Numbered from the stretch's first letter, positions 39,318 to 49,214 are shown. The stretch is 64,000 nucleotides of DNA from Streptomyces sp. P3 (GCA_016893485.2 JAFEKX020000001.1:7519501-7583500), one strand, 5' to 3'. The notes: a model not told the origin generated them from the sequence alone. Translations and numbers: made by a program.

Positions 39318-40634
39318 ATGCGCGTCAACAGAATCAGCCGTGCCCGCAGGCGGGGGAGCCGTCGCTCTCGCGGTCGCCGCCCTGGCCGCCGGTGCCACCG
39401 CGGGCGCGGGCCCGGCCGTCGCCCAGCCGAAGGCCGCCCCGAGCGCCGCCGTCCCCGGCTGCAGCGCGGCCTACACCATCGAGCAGAAGCTCTCCACCGG
39501 CACCACCTGGCGGATGTGCTGGCACTACGAGCGCGAGGCCGGCCTCGTCCTGGAGAACATCTCCTACCAGCCGCCCGGCCAGGCCACGCCCATCAAGGTG
39601 CTCGCCGACGCCAAGCTCGCCCAGATCCACGTCCCGTACGACGACGGCAAGAACGAGTACAGCGACCTCACCCAGTACGGCTTCGGCACGGGCCTGATGA
39701 ACATGGCGCCCGGCGAGTGCCCCGGCGGCACCATCAAGACCGTCAAGGTCCCCGACGCCTTCGACCCGGCCCACCCGAACGTCAAGGGCCTCTGTACGAC
39801 GACCCGTTCACGCGGCCACGCCTTCCGCATGCAGGGCGACACCGCCAACAAGGTCTTCCAGACCCAGGGCAAGGACTTCCTCGTCTACACGGTCAACCAG
39901 GTCGGCTGGTACGAGTACATCACCGAGTGGCGCTTCCAGGACGACGGCACCATCAACATGAACGTCGGTGCCACCGGCAGCCTTTCGCCCTACGACTACG
40001 ACGCGGGCGACGGCCGCGGCTGGCCGCTCGGCAAGAACGCCACGGCGTACGCGACGAGCCACCAGCACGACGTCTTCTGGAAGTTGGACTTCGCGCTCGA
40101 CGGCTCCTCCAAGGGCCGCGTCGAGCAGTACGACTCCGCGGTCACCACGCACGGCGCCAACACCCCCACGAACAAGACCACGTTGACCAAGGTCACCAAG
40201 GAACTCGCGGGCGACGCGAAGAACATGCGCTGGTGGCGCATCGTCAGCGCGACCGGCAAGAACAAGGACAACCACGCCCGGTCCTACGAGATAGTCCCCG
40301 GCCCCACCACCAAGTACCCGGGCCGCAGCTTCACCCAGCACGACGTGTACTTCACCAGTACAACAAGTGCGAGCAGTTCGCCAGCGACAACCTGCCCAAC
40401 TGCGGTGCGGGGCACCCGAAGCAGGTCGACAAGTGGGTCAACGGACAGACCCTCACGCAGCCCGTGGTCTGGGTGAACGTCGGCTTCCACCACATCGCCC
40501 GGGACGAGGACCAGCAGCCGATGCCGGTCCACTGGCAGGGATTCTCCATCGCCCCGCGCGACGTCACCGCCATGAATCCGCTCACTCCGGCCGCGCTCGC
40601 CAACCAGAACGGCAATGTGAACGGCGGAAGTTGA
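39318..40634 (+). CDS. Secreted copper amine oxidase-like catalytic domain with altered active site (frameshifted)
   Basis: About 438 residues with an N-terminal signal peptide (VALAVAALAAGATAGAGPAVA) and the beta-sandwich domain of copper amine oxidases only. Copper ligands are kept: HQH in YATSHQHDVFWKLDFALDG and the third His in GFHHIARDEDQQPMPV. The cofactor loop reads QVGWYEYITEWRFQDDGTI, so the Tyr that becomes TPQ is present but the conserved Asn before it is Trp. The catalytic-base region reads LTQYGFGTGLMNM instead of YFDTGEY, without the Asp. Oxidation of amines is thus doubtful. Shifts near 39350 and 40360. Cotranscribed with the exported protein upstream. Confidence 0.8.
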   Translation: MRVNRISRARRRGSRRSRGRRPGRRCHRGRGPGRRPAEGRPERRRPRLQRGLHHRAEALHRHHLADVLALRARGRPRPGEHLLPAARPGHAHQGARRRQARPDPRPVRRRQERVQRPHPVRLRHGPDEHGARRVPRRHHQDRQGPRRLRPGPPERQGPLYDDPFTRPRLPHAGRHRQQGLPDPGQGLPRLHGQPGRLVRVHHRVALPGRRHHQHERRCHRQPFALRLRRGRRPRLAARQERHGVRDEPPARRLLEVGLRARRLLQGPRRAVRLRGHHARRQHPHEQDHVDQGHQGTRGRREEHALVAHRQRDRQEQGQPRPVLRDSPRPHHQVPGPQLHPARRVLHQYNKCEQFASDNLPNCGAGHPKQVDKWVNGQTLTQPVVWVNVGFHHIARDEDQQPMPVHWQGFSIAPRDVTAMNPLTPAALANQNGNVNGGS

Positions 40635-40737
40635 GAAACGACCCTGTCCATCCGGCTGCACCGCCGACCGGTCCCGGAGTACCCTTCCTTGATCGTTGAG
40701 ACTGGGGAGAGCTCGGGGAGCGGAAGGCGGTGCACGG

Positions 40738-41977
40738 GTGGGCTCGGGAGGGCTGGAGTTGCCCCCTGGTGACGAGGGTCACGGGGGAACTCCGCAGAAG
40801 TCCCGCCCGGCGCGGTGTCCCTGGCACGTCCGATGGACGCGGCTGGTTCCATCGGTCCGGAGCTGGACTGGGACGCCGACGCCTGGCGCGAGGTGCGTAC
40901 GCGCGCCCAGCGAGCCGGCCGCGCCTACATCTGGCTGAACCTCGTCGAACAGCGGCTGCGCGCGGTCGTGGCCGCTGTTCTGCGTCCCATCTACGAACCC
41001 GTCCACGGTGACGAGTGGGTGGTCGCCGCGGCCGGACCGGCAGGGCAGGAGTGGGTGCAGCGCGCGGTCGCCGTCCGCGAAGTCAGCCGCCGCAAGGGCT
41101 ACTTGCTCGACCCGGCCGACGACAACGTCCTCAGCTTCCTGACCCTGCCGCAGCTGCGCGAGCTGATGGTGCAGCACTGGCCGTGCTTCGAGCCGTACTT
41201 CGACGAGCGCCGTGACGTCGAACTCGCCCTGGACGAGCTGGAGGTGACCCGCAACGTCGTCTCCCGCAACCGGGCCCTGTCCGAGGCCGTCCTCAACCAG
41301 GCCGAGCGGGCCTCCGCGAAACTCCTGGAGACCCTCGGCGCCGGCAGCGACGTGCCCTCGGCGCGCCGGCTGCCCGTCGACGCCGTCGAGGAACTCATCG
41401 GCGACCGCTTCGCCGACGTGGTCGCCGTGCACCCCGACCGGGTGCGCCTGATGCGGCAGTTCCCGGCCGAGGACATCTTCGGCGGAGCCCGGCGCGTCGA
41501 CGCCATCGGCATCGGCCTCAACCTCCTCGTGCAGAACTTCTCCGGCCGCCGACTGGTCCGGCTCGCCGAGTCGGGCTGCCGGGCACGGCTTCTCTTCCTC
41601 AACCCGCCTCCAGCGCGGTGAAGCGGCGCGAACGCGAACTCGGCATCAAACGCGGTGAGTTGAGCCGCGCGGTCGAGATGAACATCCTGCACATGCGGCG
41701 GGTCCGCTCCCGGCTGCGCGACCCGGACGCCTTCGAGATCCAGGTCTTCGACGAGACGCCGCGCTTCACGGCGTACCTCGTCGACGGCGACGGCTCGGAC
41801 GGCATCGCCGTCGTGCAGTCCTATCTGCGCCGCAGCCGCGGCATGGAGGCGCCGGTGCTGGTGCTGCGGAACGGCAGCCGGCTGGTCAAGTCGGACGAAA
41901 TGGATGACAGCGCACTTTTCCCCACCTACCGCGATGAGTTCGAGCAGATGTGGGCGGATTCGCGACCGGTGTCCTGA
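40738..41977 (+). CDS. SAV2148-family HEPN-domain protein (frameshifted)
   Basis: About 413 residues, soluble. N-terminal tail SGGLELPPGDEGHGG, then a helical HEPN-like domain (RAYIWLNLVEQRLRAVVAAV, VREVSRRKGYLLDPADDNV, LTLPQLRELMVQHWPCFEPY), and a C-terminal domain with DAIGIGLNLLVQNFSGRRLV, ARLLFLNP and FEIQVFDETPRFTAYLVDG. The last part resembles phospholipase-D-like stress regulators in other actinobacteria. Shifts near 40812 and 41605. The GTG at 40738 gives the N-terminus I recall for relatives; ATG 40833 and GTG 40815 are shorter options. Conserved in Streptomyces; function not known. Confidence 0.75.
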
Positions 41978-42096
41978 CCTGTCCCAGGGCCGTGCCCGTC
42001 CGCTCCGGCGATAAGCGGAACGCGGTCATCGGATTGTCAGTGGCTCATGCGATCGTGGAGACCACTGGGGAAAGCACCACCGAGAAGGGGGCCGTC

Positions 42097-42818
42097 ATGG
42101 CCTGGCACCAGGAGCTGCTCATCGGCTTCGACCTGGAGACGACGGGGACCGAGCCGCGCGAGGCGCGCATCGTCACGGGCGCGGTCATCGAGGTCAGGGC
42201 GGACGCCCGATAGGCCGCAAGGAGTGGCTGGCCGATCCGGGCGTCGAGATCCCGGCGGACGCCGTCGCGGTGCACGGCATCACGAACGAACGGGCGACCA
42301 CCGAGGGCCGCCCCGCCGACCAGGTCGCCGACGCGATCGCCGACGTCCTCGTGACGTACTGGAAGACGGGCGTCCCGGTCGTCGCGTACAACGCGGCCTT
42401 CGACCTCACCCTGCTCTCCGCGGAGCTGCGCCGACACGGACTGCCGTCCCTGCGCGACCGGTTGGGCGGCACCGACCCCGCCCCGGTCATCGACCCGTAC
42501 ACGATCGACCGCTCCGTCGACCGCTACCGCCGAGGCAAGCGCAACCTCGAAGCGGTCTGCCAGGAGTACGGCGTGGTCCTCGACTCCGCCCACGACGCCT
42601 CGGCCGACGCCCTCGCCGCCGCCCGCCTGGCCGGCGCGATAGCCGACCGCCACCCCAAGGTCGCCGCCCTCGGTCCCGCGGACCTCCACCGCCGCCAGAT
42701 CGAGTGGTACGCCGAATGGGCGGCCGACTTCCAGAGCTTCCTACGCCGCAAGGGCGACCAGGCCGCAGTGGTGGACGGCACCTGGCCACTGCGTGAGCTG
42801 GCAGACGAGACGGTCTGA
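42097..42818 (+). CDS. DEDDh 3'-5' exonuclease, DnaQ-like (frameshift near 42205)
   Basis: About 240 residues. Exo motifs are all present: Exo I DLETTG in LIGFDLETTGTEP, HGI in VAVHGITNERATTEGRP, Exo II NAAFDLTLL in VVAYNAAFDLTLLSAEL, and Exo III H-x4-D in DSAHDASADALAAARLAG. It degrades DNA or RNA from the 3' end; such stand-alone proteins act in proofreading or nucleic-acid turnover. ATG 42097 follows GAGAAGGGGG. It is 119 bp after the HEPN gene in the same direction. A terminator-repeat follows the stop. Confidence 0.9.
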
Positions 42819-42825
42819 CGCGGCG

Positions 42826-42863
42826 GCGCCCCGAAAGGGGCGCGGGGAACGGCGCGACCAGCC
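42826..42863 (+). terminator. Hairpin terminator fused to dispersed repeat copy 2
   Basis: GCGCCCC-GAAA-GGGGCGC is a perfect 7-bp stem with a GAAA tetraloop, 8 nt after the exonuclease stop. Its right arm is the beginning of the dispersed repeat, which runs on to 42863 (GCGGGGAACGGCGCGACCAG then CC). It lies between convergent genes. Confidence 0.7.
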
Positions 42864-42915
42864 ACCACAGACCTGCGGCCGCCCAGAGATCCACCGCACC
42901 CGGATCAGCAGGCGC

Positions 42916-43778
42916 TCAAAACGGAAACCACCGCACCGTCTCATCCCCGTCCCGCAAAGACCCCACCCGCCGCCGAAACTCAACCCGCGCCTCAGGGTTG
43001 CTCGGCGCATGCTGAGCGACCCAGGCGCAACTAGCCGTCTCCCGAGCCCCCGCAGCACCCCACACCCGTCCCACTCCCGTACGTCCCACCCATACGCCTC
43101 GACGAACGAGTCATAGGCCCGAGCCGGATACGCGTACCGGTCCCGCGAGAGCGCCATCACCACAAGGTCATGCTCACGCAGATCCGAGGAGAAGGTCTCC
43201 AGATCGACCAACACCGGCCCGTCCGGCCCGACATGCACATTCCGGGGCAACGCGTCACCGTGAATCGGCCCCGGCGCCAGACGCGGCGTCAGCGCGGCCG
43301 CGGCCGCCGCGAACCCGTCCCGGCGTTCCCGCAGGTACGCGGCATCGGCCGGATCGATCGCATCGCCCGCGAGACGCAGCCACCGCTCCACGCCGCCCAG
43401 CAACTCACGCGGCGGAAGGCCGAACGAGGGGGCGGGGAGGGCGTGGACGAGGCGTAGCAGTTCGGCCAGATCCCGGGCGTCGGCGGGACGTACGGAATCG
43501 GCCAACCGGTGCCACACCGTCACCGGGTGCCCGTCGACCAGCCGCGCCTCCGACTCCGCGGCCCGCACCGCCGGCACCCCCGACTCGGCCAGCCACAGCG
43601 CGACATCCAGCTCGCGCCGCGCCCGGTCGAGGAGTTCGGCGTCCCGGCCCACCTTGACGACCAGGTCACCCGCGGCGAACACCGCGTTCTCGCCGAGGGC
43701 CAGGAGCTGGGCGTCCCGCGCCGCACCCGGCAGTACGTCCGCCGCGGCCAGTACGTCCCGGGCCCGTGCCTCGTCCAT
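42916..43778 (-). CDS. APH/ChoK-like phosphotransferase (frameshift near 43035)
   Basis: Kinase-fold protein of about 287 residues. N-lobe: LALGENAVFAAGDLVVKVGR with the ATP-binding Lys. Catalytic loop: APGPIHGDALPRNVHVG (HGDxxxxN). Metal Asp: PVLVDLETFSSDLREHDLV. The corrected C-terminus, ARETASCAWVAQHAPSN to ETVRWFPF, ends at 42916. Related proteins phosphorylate aminoglycosides, choline or sugars; none is specified by the sequence. Start ATG at 43778. It is divergent from the sugar ABC transporter. Confidence 0.8.
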
Positions 43779-43949
43779 CGTCCGCCTCCGTGTGCTCCCT
43801 GTACGCGTGCGGAGGGCGTCGGGTTCCCGCCATCCGACGGCCAGTGTCGCATTCGCACAGGTGGGACGGCATGCGAGGTGCCTTGACGCGGTACGACGTG
43901 TTCACGACCATGACGGGGCCCGACCGGGCCGCGCAAAGGGGCTGATTCC

Positions 43950-44886
43950 ATGACATCGGTGACGGAGGCGAGGAGGCCGTCGCGCCGCGCCCCGAGCCGG
44001 GACCGCCGACGAGGCGCTCCCCGACCACGCGGCCTGGTTCCTGGTGTTGCCCGCCCTGATCCCGATCCTCGTGCTCAGCGTCGGCCCTCTCCTCTACGGC
44101 GTCCTGCTGGCCTTCACCGACTCCCAGTCGGGCCGCACCGCGCCCACCCAGTGGATCGGCGGTCTCAACTTCCGGGACCTGCTCCACGACACGCTGTTCT
44201 GGGAGTCGTTCCGGATCGGCCTGGTGTGGGCGGTCGGCGTGACCGTGCCGCAGTTCCTGCTCGCCCTCGGTCTCGCCCTCCTCCTCAACCAGGACCTGCG
44301 GTTGCGCTGGCTCGCGCGGGCGCTGGCGATCGTCCCGTGGGCGATGCCCGAGGTCGTCGTCGGCATCATGTGGCGCATCGTCTACAACCCGGACGCGGGC
44401 ATCCTCAACGAGACCCTGCACGACCTCGGCCTCGGCAACGGCCGGGACTGGCTGAGCAGCCTGACGACCGCGCTGCCCGCCGTGATCGTCGTCGGCATCT
44501 GGGCGGGCATGCCCCAGACCACGGTCGCCCTCCTCGCCGGGTTGCAGAACACCCCGCGCGAACTCCACGAGGCCGCGGCGGTCGACGGCGCCGGAGCCTG
44601 GCGCCGCTTCCGCACGGTCACCTGGCCCGCCCTCAGACCCGTGGCGCTGGCGATCACGGCGCTCAACCTGATCTGGAACTTCAACTCGTTCGCCCTGGTC
44701 TACGTCCTGACCAACGGCGGACCCGGCGGCCGCACCCGGCTGCCCATGCTCTTCGCCTACGAAGAGGCCTTCCGCTACGGCCAGTTCGGCTACGCGGCGG
44801 CGATGGGATGCGTGATGGTCGCGGTGATCTCGGTGCTCCTCGCCGTCTTCCTCGTGGGCCGTATCAGGGGAGAGGACGCGTCATGA
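43950..44886 (+). CDS. Sugar ABC permease, MalF/UgpA type (frameshift near 43998)
   Basis: Inner-membrane permease of a carbohydrate importer, about 312 residues, six membrane helices starting at WFLVLPALIPILVLSVGPLL. The cytoplasmic EAA loop is ELHEAAAVDGAGAWRRFRTV, where MsiK-type ATPases dock. The stop overlaps the ATG of the next permease (ATGA). The N-terminal tail is in another frame from the first helix. No ATPase gene is in the cluster, usual for Streptomyces CUT1 systems, which share MsiK. Confidence 0.88.
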
Positions 44887-45714
44887 GGACCAGCACCGGA
44901 GCCCGCGCCGGACAGTACGCCGCCCTGGTCGCCTATCTCGTCTTCCTCGGCTTCCCGCTCCTCTGGCTGATCTCCACCGCCTTCAAGTCCCCGCGCGAGC
45001 TGGGCAGTCTGCACCCCACCTGGATGCCCCGGCACCCCACGCTCGACAACTTCCGCCAGGCCTTCGACGAACAGCCTCTGCTGCACGCCGCGTCGAACTC
45101 CCTGCTGGCCGCGCTCGGGCCGCGCTGATCGCCGTGGTGATCGCGACCCCGATGGCGTGGGTGATGGCCCGGCGCCGCACCCGCTCGCGCGGGCCACGAC
45201 CGGGTGGGTGGTGGTCAGCCAGGCGTTCCCGTTCGTGCTGGTGATCATCCCGCTGTTCCTGGTGCTGAAGAACCTGCGGCTGATCGACTCCCTGGCCGGG
45301 CTTGTCCTGGTCTACGTGGTGTGGTCGCTGCCGTTCGCGCTGTGGATGCTCGTCGGCTATGTCCGGGCGGTACCACCGGAGTTGGAGGAGGCGGCGGCCG
45401 TCGACGGCGCGGGAAGGCTGCGGACGCTGGTATCGGTCACGGCGCCCCTGCTCGCGCCGGGCATCGTGGCGACGGCGCTGTTCGCGTTCGTCACCGCGTG
45501 GAACGAGTTCTTCTTCGCCCTGGTCCTCCTCAAGACCCCGGAGAAACAGACCCTCCCGGTCGTCCTCACCCACTTCATCGGCGCGGAGGGCGTCGCCGAC
45601 CTCGGCCCGCTGGCCGCCGCCGCGTTCCTCGCGACCCTGCCCTCGCTGATCGTCTTCGCGCTCATCCAACGCCGCATCACCGGCGGCATGTTGACCGGGG
45701 CGGTGAAGAGCTGA
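44883..45714 (+). CDS. Sugar ABC permease, MalG/UgpE type (frameshifted)
   Basis: Second permease of the importer, about 277 residues. First helix AALVAYLVFLGFPLLWLIST, extracellular HPTLDNFRQAFDEQPLL, and the EAA loop PPELEEAAAVDGAGRLRTLV. C-terminal LPVVLTHFIGAEGVADLGPL and a membrane helix before RRITGGMLTGAVKS. Shifts near 45118 and 45180. The stop overlaps the ATG of the binding-protein gene (TGATG), so translation is coupled through all three genes. Confidence 0.88.
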
Positions 45715-46992
45715 TGCGCACCCGCTGGATCCTCGCCCTCGCCCTGACCCTGCTCCTCACCGGCTGCACCGGCCGCGGAAGCACCTCCGCGCCCGGCCGG
45801 ATCACCCTCCGCTTCCAGTCCCTGGCCTGGCAGGACGAGTCCGTCACCGCCAACAGGGAACTGGTGAAGGAGTGGAACGCCACCCATCCCGGCATCAAGG
45901 TCGAGTACGTGCAGGGCAGTTGGGACAGCGTCCACGACCAGCTCCTCACCTCCTTCGAGGGCGGCGAGGCCCCGACATCATCCACGACGCCTCCGACGAC
46001 CTCGCGGACTTCGCCTACGGCGGCTACCTCACCGACCTCCGAAACCTGCTCCCAGCCCGCCTCAAGTCGCAGATCCCGCAGCGCAGTTGGGACACGGCGA
46101 CCTTCGGGCACGGCGTCTACGGCGTCCCGTTCCTCCAGGAGCCCCGGGTGCTCATCGCCAACGCCACCTGGCTGAAGAAGGCGCACGTACGCATCCCGAC
46201 GCCCGAACACCCGTGGACCTGGCCCGAGTTCAGGGACATCACCCGGCGGCTCAGCGGCAACGGCAAGTACGGCGTGGCCTGGCCGCTCAAGGAACCGGTG
46301 TCCGCCACGCTCAACCTGTCCCTGTCGGCGGGCGGCGGGATGTTCCACCGGGGCAGGGACGGCAAGGTGACCGTCCGCTTCGACCAGGGCGACCAGGTCG
46401 TCCCCGCACGATCCACGACCAGGCCGGTATCGACCACAGCGCCTCACCCACCACCCTCGGCAGCGGCGGCTCGGACACACTGCCCGGTTTCTTCGGCGGC
46501 AGGTACGCGATGGTCCCGCTCGGCTTCTCCTACCGCCAGCAGATCGTGCAGCAGGCCCCCAAGGGCTTCGACTGGCAGGTCCTGCCCGCCCCGGCCGGCG
46601 CCGACGGCCTCACCCAGGGCGTCAGCCCGCAGACCCTGTCCATCGCCCAGGACAGCCCCCACAAGAAGGAAGCCGCCGAGTTCATCGCCTTCCTCCTCCA
46701 GCCGAAGAACATGGTCCGCCTGGCCCTCGGCGACTGGATGCTCCCCACCGCCACCCAGGCCCTCAAGTCCCCGGCCCTTCACACCGCCAAGAACGACTGG
46801 TCCACCGGCACCGCACTGGCCGACGACCTGGTCCCGGCCCCCGCCCAGTCGGTACGCGGCTACCCCGAGTGGAAGGACAAGGTCGCCACCCCGGCCTTCC
46901 AGGAGTACTACAGCGGAGCGATCACCCTGCGCGAACTACGCCAACGCCTCGAGAAAGACGGCAACTTGGTCCTGGCGAGATACCAACGCTGA
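45714..46992 (+). CDS. Extracellular solute-binding lipoprotein, family 1 (frameshifted)
   Basis: Receptor of the sugar importer, about 425 residues. Signal peptide and lipobox LLLTGCTG; then ITLRFQSLAWQDESV, LVKEWNATHPGIKVEYVQGS, DIIHDASDDLADFAYGGYL, a sugar-site region GVPFLQEPRVLIANATWLKK, and a C-terminal FIAFLLQPKNMVRLALGDWM. Shifts near 45970 and 46405. It is the last gene of the operon; binding proteins are usually first, so the order is slightly unusual. The sugar is unknown and no hydrolase is adjacent. Confidence 0.88.
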
Positions 46993-47019
46993 CGGTGTAC
47001 CCCCTGGAAGCGCACCCCC

Positions 47020-47047
47020 AGGGACGCGGGGAACTGCGCGACCAGCC
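47020..47047 (+). repeat. Dispersed intergenic repeat, copy 3
   Basis: GCGGGGAACTGCGCGACCAG then CC, 27 nt after the solute-binding gene stop. Identical core to copy 1; one mismatch (GGGAC for GGGGC) at the left end. Confidence 0.7.
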
Positions 47048-47108
47048 CCCACGGGCCCGCACTCGCCGAACAGCCGCACCCCTTTCCCCAGATGCCGCTC
47101 CTGTCCAC

Positions 47109-47146
47109 AAAACCCCGTTGCCCCACCCGACCCGGCCACCTACCGT
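47109..47146 (+). promoter_or_regulatory. Likely sigma-HrdB promoter with WblC-type AT motif before erm
   Basis: TTGCCC at 47118-47123 and TACCGT at 47141-47146 are separated by 17 bp, a good -35/-10 pair. Five bases before the -35 is AAAA (47109-47112), the place where WhiB7/WblC-dependent promoters carry their AT-rich element. Transcription would start near 47150-47153, at or just before the leader ATG. Confidence 0.5.
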
Positions 47147-47152
47147 GATGCC

Positions 47153-47266
47153 ATGTCCGCCGCGAACGCGATCACGAACTCCGGTCCCCACCGGAGCTGC
47201 ACGCATGCGATCCGTATCCGCCGCAGCCCCGGTGCCCTGACCGGCCCGGGCGCACAGGCCCGCTGA
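47153..47266 (+). CDS. Putative erm leader peptide, 37 residues
   Basis: A short open frame between the promoter and erm encodes MSAANAITNSGPHRS and then CTHAIRIRRSPGAL to its end. Residues 20-24 contain Ile-Arg-Ile-Arg-Arg; Arg-X-Arg (+X+) is a known macrolide-arrest motif, as in the ErmD leader. The frame starts at or next to the predicted transcript start and would be translated without a Shine-Dalgarno site. Expression is not proven; codon use is less biased than in long genes. Confidence 0.45.
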   Translation: MSAANAITNSGPHRSCTHAIRIRRSPGALTGPGAQAR

Positions 47267-47289
47267 CACCCCGCGCCGCCATTCCCGCC

Positions 47290-47376
47290 GACCGTCACTG
47301 ACGGTCCGCGGTCCCCGCGCCGTCTTCCGGTCAGGGCCTTCGTCTGCCCGTATGCCCTTCACGGAAGACAAGGACC
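47290..47376 (+). promoter_or_regulatory. Predicted attenuator with alternative hairpins before erm
   Basis: Hairpin 1 is GACCGTCA-C-TGACGGTC at 47290-47306. Hairpin 2 uses part of its right arm: GACGG (47300-47304) with CCGTC (47320-47324) and CGCGG (47307-47311) with CCGCG (47315-47319), so the two exclude each other. Farther down, CCTT and GTCT (47337-47345) can pair with AGAC and AAGG (47366-47373), covering the erm ribosome site AAGGA. This is the layout of a translational attenuator. Confidence 0.45.
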
Positions 47377-47383
47377 GCAGGCC

Positions 47384-48161
47384 ATGGCCCGCCCTGCCCG
47401 CATTTCCCGCGCGCTCTCGCAGAACTTCCTCGCCGACCGCGCCACCGCCGACTATGTCGCCCGTCTGGCCGTCCCGCACGGCCGGCAGGTACCGCTCCTC
47501 CTCGAAGTAGGCGCAGGCAAAGGCGCGTTGACCGCGCGACTCGCCCCCGCTGCCACGAACTCCACGCCCACGAGATCGACCCCGGCTCGTCCCGAAACTC
47601 CGCACCCGCTTCACCGCCAACCCCCAAGTACGGGTGATCGCCGGGGACTTCATGGACACCCGGCCCCCGCGCACCCCGTTCGCCGTAGCCGGAAACGTGC
47701 CCTTCTCCCGTACCGCCGACATCGTCGACTGGTGCCTGCGTGCCCCCGCCCTCACCGACGCTACCCTCCTCACCCAGCTCGAGTACGCCCGCAAACGCAC
47801 CGGGGACTACGGCAGTTGGACCCTGCTGACGGTCCGCAGCTGGCCGCGCCACGACTGGCGGCTGGTCGGCCGGGTCGACCGGCGCCGGTTCAGTCCCGTG
47901 CCGCGCGTCGACGCCGGGATCGTACGGATCGAACAGCGCCGCACCCCGCTGCTCGAACCGGCCGCGCTGCACGACTGGCGGCGCCTGGTCGAGCTGGGTT
48001 TCTCGGGTGTCGGCGGCTCTCTGCACGCCTCGCTGCGCCGGGCCCACCCGAGACGACGCGTGGACGCCGCCTTCCGCGCCGCGCGGCTCGATCCACGCGT
48101 CCTGGTGGGCGAGGTGTCCCCGGACCACTGGCTACGGCTGCACCAGGAGCTGACGTCGTAG
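47384..48161 (+). CDS. erm: Erm-family 23S rRNA adenine N6-methyltransferase (frameshifted)
   Basis: Methylates the adenine in domain V of 23S rRNA, blocking macrolide, lincosamide and streptogramin B binding. Seen: SQNFLADRATADYVARLA, SAM site LLLEVGAGKGALTARLA, acidic loop HEIDP, AGDFMDTRPPRTPFAV, and the catalytic motif GNVPFSRTADIVDW (N-V-P-F). The C-terminal RNA-binding part has PVPRVDAGIVRIEQRR. Length about 259 residues, as in Streptomyces Erm proteins. Shifts near 47555 and 47605. ATG 47384 with AAGGA 9 nt upstream. No macrolide biosynthesis genes are near, so it is probably intrinsic resistance under WblC-type control. Confidence 0.88.
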
Positions 48162-48224
48162 AAAAGGGGTCGTAGGCCAGGGGAGCGGCTGTCGGACGTG
48201 CTCGGGGAGGGGCGGGATGCGGCG

Positions 48225-49081
48225 TCAGGTGTGGTGGGCGTCCGCCGGTCCGGTCGGTGTCGTGTCGGCGGGCTCGGGGTGGGAGAGGGCGGCGAGGAGC
48301 CGTAGTCTCTCGTCGCTGTCGCTGTTCCTGTCGGGGTAGTAGACGACGAGGATGACGTCGTCGACGGGGAGTTTGTCGCGGTGGAGGCGGAGTTCACCGA
48401 CGACGGGGTGGTGGACCGTGGTCGTGCCGCCGTCGAGAGCGCGGACGTCGTGGCGGGCCCACAGGGTGCGGAACCGCTGGCTGGACAGGGCGAGTTCGCC
48501 GACGAGTTCGACGAACCGGGGTTGTCGGTGTCGTCCCCGATGGTGGTGCGCAGCGCGGCGACGAAATCGGCGGTGGCTTTCGTCCAGTCCTGCTGGAAGG
48601 CCTGTTCCTCGGGATCGAGGAGGAGGGAACGCAGCCGGTTCTGGCCGGGCCGCAGCCGGGGAGAGCGCGACGGCCATGGGGTTGGAGGCCAGGACGTCGA
48701 ACGCGCGCCCTCGACGAACGCGGGGATCTGCAGATGGGCGAGCAGCTCGTGCACCCGCGCCGGCACGTGCTCCGGCCGCATCCGGCGCGGCGCCCTGGGC
48801 CGTGTCGCCGCGAGGCCGAGCAGATACGTCCGCTCGATGTCGTCGAGCCGCAGGACCCGCGCGAGTGACTCGAGCACCTGGGGCGAGGGGTTCTTGTCGC
48901 GGCCCTGCCAGGCGCAGGTAGTAGTCGGGGCTGATGCCGGCGAGCAGGGCGACCTCCTCACGGCGCAGACCGGGCACGCGGCGGTTGCCGCCGGACGGAA
49001 TCCCCGCCTGAGCGGGGAGACCAGCTCACGCCGGGCACGGAGGTAGCTGCCGAGTCGGTTGCCGGATTCCTCGTCCTTCAT
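48225..49081 (-). CDS. XRE-family regulator with MmyB-like ligand domain (frameshifted)
   Basis: About 285 residues. N-terminal helix-turn-helix: GNRLGSYLRARRELVSP, RRVPGLRREEVALLAGISPD, YYLRLEQGRDKNPSPQVLES. The C-terminal PAS-like MmyB/MltR domain has DVLASNPMAVALSP, RSLLLDPEEQAFQQDW, FRTLWARHDVRALDGGTTTV and HPVVGELRLHRDKLPV. It is divergent from an SDR gene, the usual arrangement, and likely represses it. Shifts near 49015, 48900, 48700 and 48525. ATG at 49081. Confidence 0.85.
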
Positions 49082-49214
49082 GTTCTCACCGTAATCCGGT
49101 GCGCGTGATTCAGCGGGGGCCCTGCCAGGACCAGGGAAGACGGGGCCCTGCCACACCGGACGCAGGCCGCCGAGACTGCGGTGACAACGCGCTCTCGACT
49201 GAAGGGAAGATCCC

